From positions 1 to 64,000 of the forward strand of contig JAFXVN010000076.1 of the NCBI GenBank assembly GCA_017524545.1: 64,000 nucleotides of DNA, read 5' to 3'. The notes beneath the pieces are model-generated. The model saw only the letters and a program-made list of their open reading frames with translations, ran no database searches and was not told where the DNA came from. A program made the translations under genes and the position numbers. The stretch's first letter is position 1; every line of letters starts with the position of its first letter. Positions 28,360 to 35,768 of the stretch are shown piece by piece. This DNA is from Bacteroidaceae bacterium. Lineage in GTDB: Bacteria; Bacteroidota; Bacteroidia; Bacteroidales; Bacteroidaceae.

Positions 28360-28443
28360 ATTTTCAAGCCTTGGAAATATATTATCAAGCTTTGAAAATA
28401 TATTTTCACGCCTTGAAAATATATTATCAAACCTTGAAAATAG
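28360..28443. repeat. 84-bp array of four palindromic 21-mers (copy 1)
   Basis: Four 21-bp units, each three heptads, with a near-palindromic core such as TTTTCAAGCCTTGGAAA. It lies between malQ and mltG, which converge here. It is the same as 40233-40316 in direct orientation apart from three bases. Confidence 0.93.
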
Positions 28444-28528
28444 TTTTTAGGCACGCTCTTCAGGGTTATGTGGCTCGTTGCAGAAGGTTTTGTACCGAAG
28501 CAAAAGGGATTTCTCACCTCATGCCATT

Positions 28529-29533
28529 CTACTTTATCCCGCGCTTGTTCAGGGCTTTGACGTAGCGGCGGGCATTTCTGTAGTGCTCGGGGAGCGTTGC
28601 GGCGAAGTTGTGTGTGCCGGAGAAGTCCTCTTTCGCACACATATATAAATAGGCGTGTTCCGCGTGGTTGAGCACGGCATCCAGCCCGGCGATGCTGGGG
28701 ATGCGGATGGGGCCGGGCGGCAAGCCAGCCACAAGATAGGTGTTGTAGGAGCTCTCCACTTTCAAGTGCTTGTTCAGGATGCGGCGAAGCGTGAAGTCCC
28801 CGACGGCGAACTTCACCGTCGGGTCGGCCTGCAAGGGCATTCCTATGCGCAGGCGGTTGAGGTAGAGACCTGCTATCATCGGCTTCTCGGCGTTGTTCGC
28901 CGTCTCTTCGTCCACGATGCTTGCCAGCGTCGCCACCTGCTCGTGCGTCAAGCCGCAAGCCTCTGCTTTGGCCTTCCTCTCGGCTGTCCAGAAGCGGTTG
29001 TTCTCGCGCTCCATGCGCTCCACGAATTTGTCAACGGAGATGTCCCAATAGACCTCATAGGTGTTCGGAATGAACAGGGCCGGGATGCTGGCAGTTGTAT
29101 AGCCGCGAGTGGCGCAATACATGCTGTCTGTCAGTGCCGAGGCAATTTCTGCGGAATCCACCATGAGGCTTTGGGAAAGCACGGAGGCAAGCCGTTGCAC
29201 CGTTCGGGCCGTCGGTACGACGAGGTTCAGAGGCTCCTGGGTGCCGTTGCGCAGCTGCCGGTACAATTGAAAGCAAGTGGTCTCGGGATATGCATGGTAG
29301 CGGCCAGTGCGGAGACGGTAGCTGAACACCTTGCTATATACATCCCATCGCCACCCCAAAGCGGACTTCGCCCGGACACTGTCCGCCGTGTCGTCGCGGT
29401 CAATGTAGATGAACTGTGCCTGTCCACTCTCCCCAAACGGCACCTTGGCCGAGAACAGAGAATATATAAAAAGTGCAGCACCGGCCACTACGATTGCCAG
29501 CCCCGCAACCAGCCAAAGGAACTTTCTACTCAT
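28529..29533 (-). CDS. mltG: Endolytic murein transglycosylase MltG
   Basis: A 334-residue YceG/MltG-family protein with one N-terminal membrane helix (about 7-27) and a periplasmic catalytic domain. Hallmarks are ATLASIVDEET (catalytic Glu region), PMIAGLYLNRLRIGMPLQADPTV, and SYNTYLVAGLPPGPIRIPSIAGLDAVL. It cuts nascent glycan strands and so sets peptidoglycan chain length. It has its own promoter box TACTTTTG at 29559-29566 on the minus strand, 26 bp before the start. Confidence 0.95.
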   Translation of the reverse strand: MSRKFLWLVAGLAIVVAGAALFIYSLFSAKVPFGESGQAQFIYIDRDDTADSVRAKSALGWRWDVYSKVFSYRLRTGRYHAYPETTCFQLYRQLRNGTQEPLNLVVPTARTVQRLASVLSQSLMVDSAEIASALTDSMYCATRGYTTASIPALFIPNTYEVYWDISVDKFVERMERENNRFWTAERKAKAEACGLTHEQVATLASIVDEETANNAEKPMIAGLYLNRLRIGMPLQADPTVKFAVGDFTLRRILNKHLKVESSYNTYLVAGLPPGPIRIPSIAGLDAVLNHAEHAYLYMCAKEDFSGTHNFAATLPEHYRNARRYVKALNKRGIK

Positions 29534-29558
29534 TGCCTTTTTGTTGCTTATTCGAATG

Positions 29559-29566
29559 CAAAAGTA
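29559..29566 (-). promoter_or_regulatory. Promoter -7 box of mltG
   Basis: TACTTTTG on the minus strand, 25 bp upstream of the mltG start codon and just before the heptamer array at 29572. Confidence 0.6.
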
Positions 29567-29571
29567 TGAAA

Positions 29572-29662
29572 AGATTAGGGATTAGGGATAAAGAAACAGG
29601 GAAAAAGAGCAAAAACAACAGGAAAACATATAATTTTGAATTTAATAATTTTGAATTTTGAA
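29572..29662. repeat. Composite heptamer array upstream of tRNA-Thr
   Basis: Thirteen consecutive 7-bp units in one phase, beginning AGATTAG, GGATTAG and passing through GGAAAAA, GAGCAAA to TTTTGAA twice. The same order of heptads occurs at 59861-59923. The -33 box of the tRNA promoter lies in its last units. Confidence 0.88.
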
Positions 29663-29680
29663 TTATATGTTGTACCTTTG
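29650..29680 (+). promoter_or_regulatory. Promoter of tRNA-Thr
   Basis: A perfect match: TTTG (29650-29653), 19-bp spacer, TACCTTTG (29673-29680). The tRNA starts 13 bp further on. Confidence 0.9.
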
Positions 29681-29692
29681 CACCCGCAATTC

Positions 29693-29764
<72 letters not shown>

Positions 29765-29765
<1 letters not shown>

Positions 29766-30487
29766 CAGAGCGAATCCTCTGCCGCCATCGGTAGGGGATT
29801 TTCTTTTATGGAATCTGCCACAGTCTGCGTCATAACGTGGCTCAGTAGATTTTTCAGGCTATCCTTTTTGCTAAGGTCGAGCCATGCACCTTGAAGCCCT
29901 TCGCGCTTGGCTCCTTCGACGTTTACCAGGGCATCGTCGATGAAGAGACACTGTCCGGCTGGTCTTCCTATCTGTTGGACGGCTTGGCGGTAAATCTCCC
30001 CGTCGGGCTTTGCCAAGTGCATTTCGTGAGAGACAAAGACGTGGTCGAAGAGGTCGGCGCAGGTGTAGCCTTCTTCTGAAAAATAGCGACGCTTTGTCTC
30101 TTCCCAGTGAAGGTCGTTGGTGTTGGAGAGCAAGTGTGTGTGGTAGCCTTTTCTGCGAAGTTCCTTTATCATGTCCAATCGTTCTTTTGGCAACGGGCCG
30201 ATACAGGCGTTCCATGCTTCGATGACATCTTCACGGGTTATGCCTTTGCCGCAATAGCCGAGGACAAGCGATAGGAACTCTTCACTTGTCATGTTGCCAA
30301 CTTGATATTCTGTGATGGCTTTGCTTGCGGAGATACCGTGACAAACGGTAGAAGTGTTCTCTTCGTCAGCCTTGACAAAGAACAGTTCGGGATTGATGCC
30401 TAAGCGCTTACAGGCTTCCCCTACGCCTTGCATATTGAGGTCGAGCAGCACGCCGCCCAGGTCAAAGATAATATCAGTCAGATTCAT
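29765..30487 (-). CDS. HAD-superfamily phosphatase (subfamily IA, YihX-like)
   Basis: A 240-residue cytosolic hydrolase with motif I FDLGGVLLD (nucleophile Asp), motif II LLSNTN, motif III lysine in LAKPDGEIY and motif IV CLFIDDALVN. The D-L-G form of motif I is shared with the sugar-phosphatase YihX group. It is the last gene of the TPP-riboswitch run, after the TonB receptor and PnuC, so dephosphorylation of thiamine phosphates before or after uptake is a reasonable guess but not shown. The start at 30487 (MNLTDIIFD) is inside a heptamer array; the stop abuts tRNA-Thr. Confidence 0.85.
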
Positions 30488-30530
30488 AATTAACAATTAG
30501 CAATTAACAATTAAGAGTTATGGATTGTTG
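30482..30530. repeat. Heptamer array joining pnuC and the HAD gene
   Basis: Seven 7-bp units (ATTCATA, ATTAACA and variants) in one phase. The HAD start codon (30485-30487) and the pnuC stop codon (30504-30506) both lie within it. Confidence 0.9.
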
Positions 30531-31142
30531 GGCTTTCATCATTCTGCGCCAGCGGAGGTAGCCGAAGATGGCGATGATGACGTAGAGGCCGTAGAGCGAG
30601 GCTTTGAAGGGTATGTCCTTGTGGAAGTAGAGCACGCAGGTGACGATGTCCACGGCAATCCACACGAACCATTGTTCCAGGTACTTATGCGCCAAAGCCC
30701 AGATGCCGATGAGGGACAAGGATGTTGTAAAGGCATCGGCAACGGGGACGGTGGAGTCGGTGAAGGTTGAAAGCAGCCACCATATCAATGCCCACAGCAG
30801 CAGGAAGAGTGTGCCCCAACACAAAGCAATGTGAGATGGAATATGGGAGATAGACCTCTCTAAATCTCCCCTTAAAGGGGAGACTTCCTCCCTCCCTTTA
30901 AGGGAGGGCAGGGGTGGGTCTTTTTTCCACTTCCAATAGCCGTAGGCTGTCATGGCCAGATAGTAGAACTCCATACCGCAGTCGGCATAAACGCCTTTCT
31001 GATAATAGAGCACTATGCCCAGGATTTGCATGACTGCTCCGACTGCCCACATCCAGATGGAAGCTCGGTACTCCAACAGGATGTATGCAAGTCCGAGGAT
31101 GGTCGTCGTGATGTCGAGCCAGTGATTAATTATAAAGTTCAT
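30504..31142 (-). CDS. PnuC-family transporter, probably thiamine (PnuT)
   Basis: A 212-residue membrane protein with about seven helices, of the SWEET-like PnuC family (IWMWAVGAVMQILGI, EQWFVWIAVDIVTCVLYF). PnuC carriers take up nicotinamide riboside, riboflavin (PnuX) or thiamine (PnuT). Its place behind a TPP riboswitch and a TonB receptor supports thiamine. A cytoplasmic or periplasmic loop at about 75-97 is made of two GC-rich hairpin elements read in frame, and the C-terminal residues (SITLNC) come from a heptamer array. Confidence 0.88.
   Translation of the reverse strand: MNFIINHWLDITTTILGLAYILLEYRASIWMWAVGAVMQILGIVLYYQKGVYADCGMEFYYLAMTAYGYWKWKKDPPLPSLKGREEVSPLRGDLERSISHIPSHIALCWGTLFLLLWALIWWLLSTFTDSTVPVADAFTTSLSLIGIWALAHKYLEQWFVWIAVDIVTCVLYFHKDIPFKASLYGLYVIIAIFGYLRWRRMMKAQQSITLNC
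30854..30918. repeat. Two GC-rich hairpin elements inside pnuC
   Basis: TCTCCCCTTAAAGGGGAGA (30865-30883) and the palindrome CCTCCCTTTAAGGGAGG (30891-30907) stand side by side, followed by CAGGGGTGGG. They add about 21 residues to a loop between membrane helices. Confidence 0.88.
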
Positions 31143-31168
31143 AGTCCATAGTTATTCTTCACTCTTCA
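31138..31168. repeat. Heptamer array joining the TonB receptor and pnuC
   Basis: TTCATAG, TCCATAG, TTATTCT and TCACTCT in 7-bp phase. It contains the pnuC start codon (31140-31142) and ends on the receptor stop codon (31166-31168). Confidence 0.82.
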
Positions 31169-33568
31169 GAATCTCAAAGTCACACTTCCCATCGCAGTAA
31201 AACCAGCAGCAGGAACAAAGCCAATCTGATAATAGCGATTCTCGTTGGGGTGTCCGTATTCGTCGCAGATGGTGCTATAAACCCAACCGTTCGCTGCATA
31301 ACGGGCATTGAAGAGGTTCGTGAGGGTGGTGCCAAAGATGACTTCTCGCAGACCTGCCCAACGATTGCAGGGTAGGGTATAGGAGAGGTTGAGGTTCGAG
31401 GTGGTAAAGGCTGGCAGAGAGCGGTCTTTGTTCTCTGTGTTGTCGAGGTATTGGCGGCTGACGAAATTAGTGTGCCAAGTTGCCTCGATGCCTTTCCAAT
31501 GGAAGTTGAGGAAACCATTGAGGAGTACGGATGGCGAGAAGGCCAAGGTGGAGTTGTCGTAATGGATGGTTCGCCAATCGTCTTCCCAAAAGACGCTTGC
31601 TTCTTCATCGAAGTCCAGAATGCGATTCCTGCTGAGTGCGGCATTGCCTTCGATGGAGAGCCATTTTGTGATGTCGACTCCTGCCGTTAGTTCAATACCC
31701 ATTCGGTAGCTCTTCTTGACGTTGGTGGTCAGCTTCTCGCCGATGTCGCTCTCCATTCCTGTCTGAACGAATTGGTCGTCGTAATACATGCAATACAGAT
31801 TTGCTCCTGCATGCCAGTTCGAAGCCGTATAGGAGTACCCTGCTTCTGTGTCGAACACACGCTCGGCTTTGGGGGCAGGATAGTGTCCGTTGTCAGTAAA
31901 GTTGTTGCGCTCTGGTTCGCGATTGGCGATGGCATGAGAGACATAAGCCCTGTGCCCGCCTTGATGCCAACTGAGTCCTGCCTTGGGGTTCAGGAAGTGG
32001 TAGTGCTTGTCGATATCGAGGTAGTGCTTGTTGTAGGTGCCGTCATCCTGCTTGACAAATTTGTCGTTATATCCGTCGGTACGATAGCCTACGTGACGGT
32101 ACTGGAGGTCTCCCCAAGCAGTCCAGCCTTTGCCGATGCGGTAGGAGGCTTTGGCGAAGACACTATGGTCGTCCTTCGTGGCATCGGAATCGTAGTAGGT
32201 GTACTTTCCGCCTTTCAGCACTTCCTTGCTTATGAAACCTTCCTTTATATAAGTAATGTAGCCGAAGTGATTGCCTGTGAAGCGCTGGAGAGCCAGCCCG
32301 CCAATCACATCCCATCGCCCTTTCTTGTAGTTGGCGTTCCAAAGCAGGCCGTAGGTGTGCTGTTTCAGTCCTTTCTGCCTCACCACATCGCTCTTCATCT
32401 CCTTTCCGTCTGCCCTGAAGTAGTTGAGCCCAAACTTCTTCGGCAGCTTGTTGTTGGGACGGAACTCTTCGTAGTAGCCGTAGCCGTAGGTGTAGTGAAG
32501 CGAAGCGGTGGTGCTCCAGTGCTGGTTGATGTCCCAAGCCATCGAGAGGATGTTGTGGTTCTGCTTGAAGTTGTCTGTCGTGCGAGGCCAGAAAGAGCCG
32601 TCGCTCATGGCATAGCGTTTTGTGAGGTAGTTGCCGTTGTCGTCACGGGCGAAGTTGCCATCCTCGTCGTATGCCAGAGCCTCGTAGAGCGAGTTGAATT
32701 TGCCTAAACCTCTGTCGTAGAGGTCTTTGTAGTCCTTGATGCCAGTCAATACGCCAAAGGTGCCGTCCATGAGGGTGAGGTCGTTGTCGCCAGCCGTAAC
32801 ACCGTTCCAGGCCTGCCCTGTATGCTCGTAGTTGCCGATGTTCTTGTATCGAAGCGTGAATCGTGTGTCGGGCATCCATGTGATGCCGCCATAATAGGAG
32901 CCTGAGCGTCCGTCGGTTCCATGTAGGAATCCGTCGGTTTGCGTCTGATGCCAAGCCCCGTCAATGACGAGCTGGTTCCAGAGCAGTCCCGTAGAGGCTT
33001 GCGCGCCATAGTTCATCGTATTGTAGGAGCCGTACGAGAAGTTGACTTCGCCCTGAGGCTTCAGCGAGGGTTGGGCCATGGAGAGTGCTATCGTGCCGCC
33101 AAAGGCTCCGTCGCCATTCGTGCTTGTTCCAACGCCTCTCTGCACTTGCACGCTGCCCAACAAAGCCGAATAGCTGTTCATGTTGGCCCAGAAAACGCAT
33201 TGGTCTTCAGGGGAATTGAGGGGTACGCCATCCAGAGTGACATTTATGCGCGAGTCGCCAGCACCTCGGATGCGCATATAGGTTGTGCCTGTACCCAGTC
33301 CATTCTCGCCCCAAGCCATGATGCCTGGCGTCTTTGCCAGCAGGAAGGGCAGTTCGCGACCGGTCCTGTAGTGTTCCTGCAGTTCCGCCTTCTTGATGTT
33401 TGTTACGGCGAATGGCGCATCGTCTTGAGCGCGTACAGCAGTCACCACAATTTCCTGGATACGCTCTGTTCGCAAGGAGTCGTCTGTAGTCAGCTCCTCA
33501 GCTGCGACCGTGCTTCCCATGAGGCCAAAGAGGCTCAGGGCAATCATTTTTTTTGTTTCTCTTGTCAT
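31166..33568 (-). CDS. TonB-dependent outer-membrane receptor, probably for thiamine (OMthi-type)
   Basis: An 800-residue receptor with a signal peptide, a plug domain (YMRIRGAGDSRINVTLDGVPLN, VQVQRGVGTSTNGDGAFGGTI) and a 22-strand barrel ending in an aromatic residue (SVTLRF). It lacks the SusC-type N-terminal CarboxypepD domain. The TPP riboswitch in its leader and the following PnuC gene indicate uptake of thiamine or a thiamine phosphate, as for the OMthi-PnuT system known in Bacteroides. ATG at 33568 is preceded by AAAGGAAAA; the frame continues to 33595. Confidence 0.9.
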   Translation of the reverse strand: MTRETKKMIALSLFGLMGSTVAAEELTTDDSLRTERIQEIVVTAVRAQDDAPFAVTNIKKAELQEHYRTGRELPFLLAKTPGIMAWGENGLGTGTTYMRIRGAGDSRINVTLDGVPLNSPEDQCVFWANMNSYSALLGSVQVQRGVGTSTNGDGAFGGTIALSMAQPSLKPQGEVNFSYGSYNTMNYGAQASTGLLWNQLVIDGAWHQTQTDGFLHGTDGRSGSYYGGITWMPDTRFTLRYKNIGNYEHTGQAWNGVTAGDNDLTLMDGTFGVLTGIKDYKDLYDRGLGKFNSLYEALAYDEDGNFARDDNGNYLTKRYAMSDGSFWPRTTDNFKQNHNILSMAWDINQHWSTTASLHYTYGYGYYEEFRPNNKLPKKFGLNYFRADGKEMKSDVVRQKGLKQHTYGLLWNANYKKGRWDVIGGLALQRFTGNHFGYITYIKEGFISKEVLKGGKYTYYDSDATKDDHSVFAKASYRIGKGWTAWGDLQYRHVGYRTDGYNDKFVKQDDGTYNKHYLDIDKHYHFLNPKAGLSWHQGGHRAYVSHAIANREPERNNFTDNGHYPAPKAERVFDTEAGYSYTASNWHAGANLYCMYYDDQFVQTGMESDIGEKLTTNVKKSYRMGIELTAGVDITKWLSIEGNAALSRNRILDFDEEASVFWEDDWRTIHYDNSTLAFSPSVLLNGFLNFHWKGIEATWHTNFVSRQYLDNTENKDRSLPAFTTSNLNLSYTLPCNRWAGLREVIFGTTLTNLFNARYAANGWVYSTICDEYGHPNENRYYQIGFVPAAGFTAMGSVTLRF

Positions 33569-33597
33569 TTTTCCTTTATTATTAAAAGTTAACAATA

Positions 33598-33712
33598 AAG
33601 GGGTGCAGGCCGGGCCTGCTCAGAAGATTCCACTTATCATCCCTACGTCGGTATTGTCCGCATCAGGTGAGAGGGTTTAATCTCAGCCCGTCACTTTGAC
33701 GAGCACCCCTTG
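33598..33712 (-). promoter_or_regulatory. TPP (thiamine pyrophosphate) riboswitch
   Basis: The minus strand carries the THI-box core in order: GGGGTGC, GGCTGAGAT, AACCC, ACCTGAT, CGGacAATaCCG and CGTAGGGA. A 9-bp perfect inverted repeat (AAGGGGTGC at 33703-33711 on the minus strand, GCACCCCTT at 33598-33606) encloses the aptamer, and a small hairpin GCAGGC CCG GCCTGC lies just before it. This end region, about 30 bp before the receptor start codon, is probably the expression platform. Bound TPP should reduce receptor, PnuC and HAD expression. Confidence 0.95.
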
Positions 33713-33724
33713 ATAATTTGTGTG

Positions 33725-33732
33725 CAAAGGTA
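33725..33732 (-). promoter_or_regulatory. Promoter -7 box of the thiamine operon
   Basis: TACCTTTG on the minus strand, about 13 bp before the aptamer. A heptamer array (33743-33847) lies directly upstream, in the place of the -33 box. Confidence 0.75.
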
Positions 33733-33742
33733 CGACAAAAAA

Positions 33743-33847
33743 GTGAATAGTGAATAGTGAAAAGTGAAAAATTATTTGTTGTTCCTTAATCTTTATTCCC
33801 AAATCCCTAATCTCTAATCCCTATTCCCTAATCCTTATTCCCTTTTC
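33743..33847. repeat. Fifteen-heptad array upstream of the thiamine operon
   Basis: Fifteen 7-bp units in one phase: GTGAATA/GTGAAAA types, then a run of CCTAATC, TCTAATC, CCTATTC and CTTATTC types. It includes the stop codon of the DUF4491 gene (33835-33837). Confidence 0.92.
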
Positions 33848-34119
33848 GGCTTCTTCGGGAACCAGCCTTTGCGGACGCGCTCGCGTTGTTCGAAGAGTTC
33901 GAGGATGGACCAGAAGCAGGAGAAGCTGAACACGCCAAGAAGGACGGAGGCATAGATATTCTCGACGAACAGCGAGCCGATGCAGCCGGCTATGCCAAAG
34001 AGGAGGAACACCGGCCAACACTTTACGCCGAAGTGGTATTCACTCTTGATGACAATAGGATGGAAGAGCCCGATGCACAGGAAAGTCGCCAGGCCGAGTA
34101 TGATGCCGTGGTAGTTCAT
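33835..34119 (-). CDS. DUF4491-family small membrane protein
   Basis: A 94-residue protein with three predicted membrane helices (about 4-22, 33-51, 56-75) and a basic tail ending KKPKRE. The GIILGLATFLCIGLFHPIVIKSEY start is typical of DUF4491. Its function is unknown. ATG at 34119 is chosen; a GTG three codons upstream overlaps the preceding stop. It follows the C69 peptidase by 5 bp. Confidence 0.8.
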   Translation of the reverse strand: MNYHGIILGLATFLCIGLFHPIVIKSEYHFGVKCWPVFLLFGIAGCIGSLFVENIYASVLLGVFSFSCFWSILELFEQRERVRKGWFPKKPKRE

Positions 34120-34124
34120 TATGT

Positions 34125-35768
34125 TCACTTTGGCACCTTATAGAGCGCGTCGGTCTGCTTGATTATTTGACGCCTGAAGTTCTCGGGATAGCCCGGGCGA
34201 AGCACGGGACGAGGATTGCCGCCGGGGGTCTTCTCGTACTGTCCGTTCTCGTCCATACGCTTGACAGCCATATCGTTATACTTCACGATGATAAGCTGTG
34301 CCAACTGGTTCCATTCGTCCATCATCGCACTTGCCGAACGATGACTATAGGCCGAAAGGAACTTGACGGCTTCCTCCTGACTCATTGCGGCTGCCTCGTC
34401 CTCAATCTTGGGCTGTAGGGCGTTGAAGTCGGCCTCTATCCTGTCGCGAACTTTTTGCAGCTCAGGGAAGAGAAGACTGTAGCGCAGATAGACCATATTG
34501 CTGACCCAGTTCTCCACCCAATAGGCAGAGCGCGTGGAGAAATGGAAGGCGTCGGCAGTACTCTTGTCGTAGCATTCGGGAGCCTGCTTCGTGTTGCAAT
34601 AGACAGGCGTGAAGGCTACCATGTTCGCGTCGTCGTTGGCAAACCATGTGACACCGCCGATATGATTGGGGAGCCAGGAGCGCATCTGACTGACATAGAC
34701 GCAGGCCGACTGCTGCGTGCTGATGGGTCGCTCGTTGAAATACTTCACGCCATCGACCTCATAGCTCAGTGGGGTGGGGCGGTAAGGCATTTCCCAAGGA
34801 CCCATGCCGATGTCCTCGGTCAGAGCCATCGGTGTGCCTTCGTAGTGGTCGCGCATCATGTCCTTGACATCCTGAACGGAGAGCGGAGCCTTCGGCTTGA
34901 CATAAAGCGGCAGGACTTGACCTTTTGTGTCGCCCATCGCGTATGGGAGGTATGGCTTCATGTCCTCGGCAGCCCATTTGTTGAAGTAGCTCCAGATGCG
35001 TGCCTCGCAATAGCGCAGAGCACCGAAGTCAGCAGGTGCGTAAGCGTCTGCAAATGAGAACTCAGCATCCTTTCCACTGAAGTAGCCCTTCTCCTTTGCA
35101 AAGCTGATGACATCTTTTGCGTAGAGGCAGTTGTCCATGTCCTTGAGTGGGAACTGATGGATGCGGCTTTGGTTGGCATGACCGCTGATGCAGTCGTCGG
35201 GAATGCGCACGGCAACCCATACCGTTCCCTTGCGACCCGGGCCTTTGCCTATCATGTCCATAATCCAAACCTCATTGGGGTCGGCAATGGTGAAGCTCTC
35301 GCCTTCGCTCTCGTAGCCGTAGGTTTCGGTCAGCTCCGTCATAACCTTAATGGCTTCGCGGGCAGTTTTGGCACGCTGAAGGCAAAGCACCATGAGCGAG
35401 CCATAGTCGATGAGGCCGCTGATGGTGTCCGTCAGCTCCGTGCGTCCGCCGTAGGTCGTTTCGTGGATGGAAAGCTGAAACTCGTTCATCAAGCCAACGA
35501 TGCCGTAGGTATGAGGCACTTCTGGAATCTCGCCCAGGTAGTTGCCCGACTCGTAATGATAGAGAGGATGCATCGTCCCTGCCGGATGGTCTTTGGCCGG
35601 AATGACGCGCAACGGCTCGAAGGAACCATAGTCGTCCTGGCTATAGGAAATGATGACGCTGCCGTCTTTTGAGGCTTTTTTGCCGACAACAAGGTTTGTG
35701 CAGGCCTGTAAAGTTGAAAGTTGGAAGTTGAGAGTTATCAACCCAAGGAGTATAACGAGGCGTTTCAT
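34125..35768 (-). CDS. C69-family dipeptidase
   Basis: A 547-residue Ntn hydrolase of the PepD/U34 family. The nucleophile is the cysteine directly after the signal segment (ACTNLVVGKKAS, Cys about 23), and YSQDDYGSFEPLRV, YGIVGLMNEFQLSIHETTYGG and MDMIGKGPGRKGTVW are family motifs. It cleaves dipeptides. The signal peptide is partly encoded by an AAAGTTG heptamer array (I-T-L-N-F-Q-L-S-T-L), yet still gives an acceptable hydrophobic core. Its ATG overlaps the TPR gene's stop by 4 bp. Confidence 0.9.
   Translation of the reverse strand: MKRLVILLGLITLNFQLSTLQACTNLVVGKKASKDGSVIISYSQDDYGSFEPLRVIPAKDHPAGTMHPLYHYESGNYLGEIPEVPHTYGIVGLMNEFQLSIHETTYGGRTELTDTISGLIDYGSLMVLCLQRAKTAREAIKVMTELTETYGYESEGESFTIADPNEVWIMDMIGKGPGRKGTVWVAVRIPDDCISGHANQSRIHQFPLKDMDNCLYAKDVISFAKEKGYFSGKDAEFSFADAYAPADFGALRYCEARIWSYFNKWAAEDMKPYLPYAMGDTKGQVLPLYVKPKAPLSVQDVKDMMRDHYEGTPMALTEDIGMGPWEMPYRPTPLSYEVDGVKYFNERPISTQQSACVYVSQMRSWLPNHIGGVTWFANDDANMVAFTPVYCNTKQAPECYDKSTADAFHFSTRSAYWVENWVSNMVYLRYSLLFPELQKVRDRIEADFNALQPKIEDEAAAMSQEEAVKFLSAYSHRSASAMMDEWNQLAQLIIVKYNDMAVKRMDENGQYEKTPGGNPRPVLRPGYPENFRRQIIKQTDALYKVPK
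35710..35737. repeat. Heptamer array inside the C69 signal peptide
   Basis: AAAGTTG, AAAGTTG, GAAGTTG and AGAGTTA. The units are translated as the hydrophobic and polar end of the signal peptide just before the catalytic cysteine. Confidence 0.85.

Noticed and set aside
28360-28443. CRISPR-like array of 21-bp repeats
   Set aside because: The units are adjoining with no spacers, are palindromic, and no cas gene is near.
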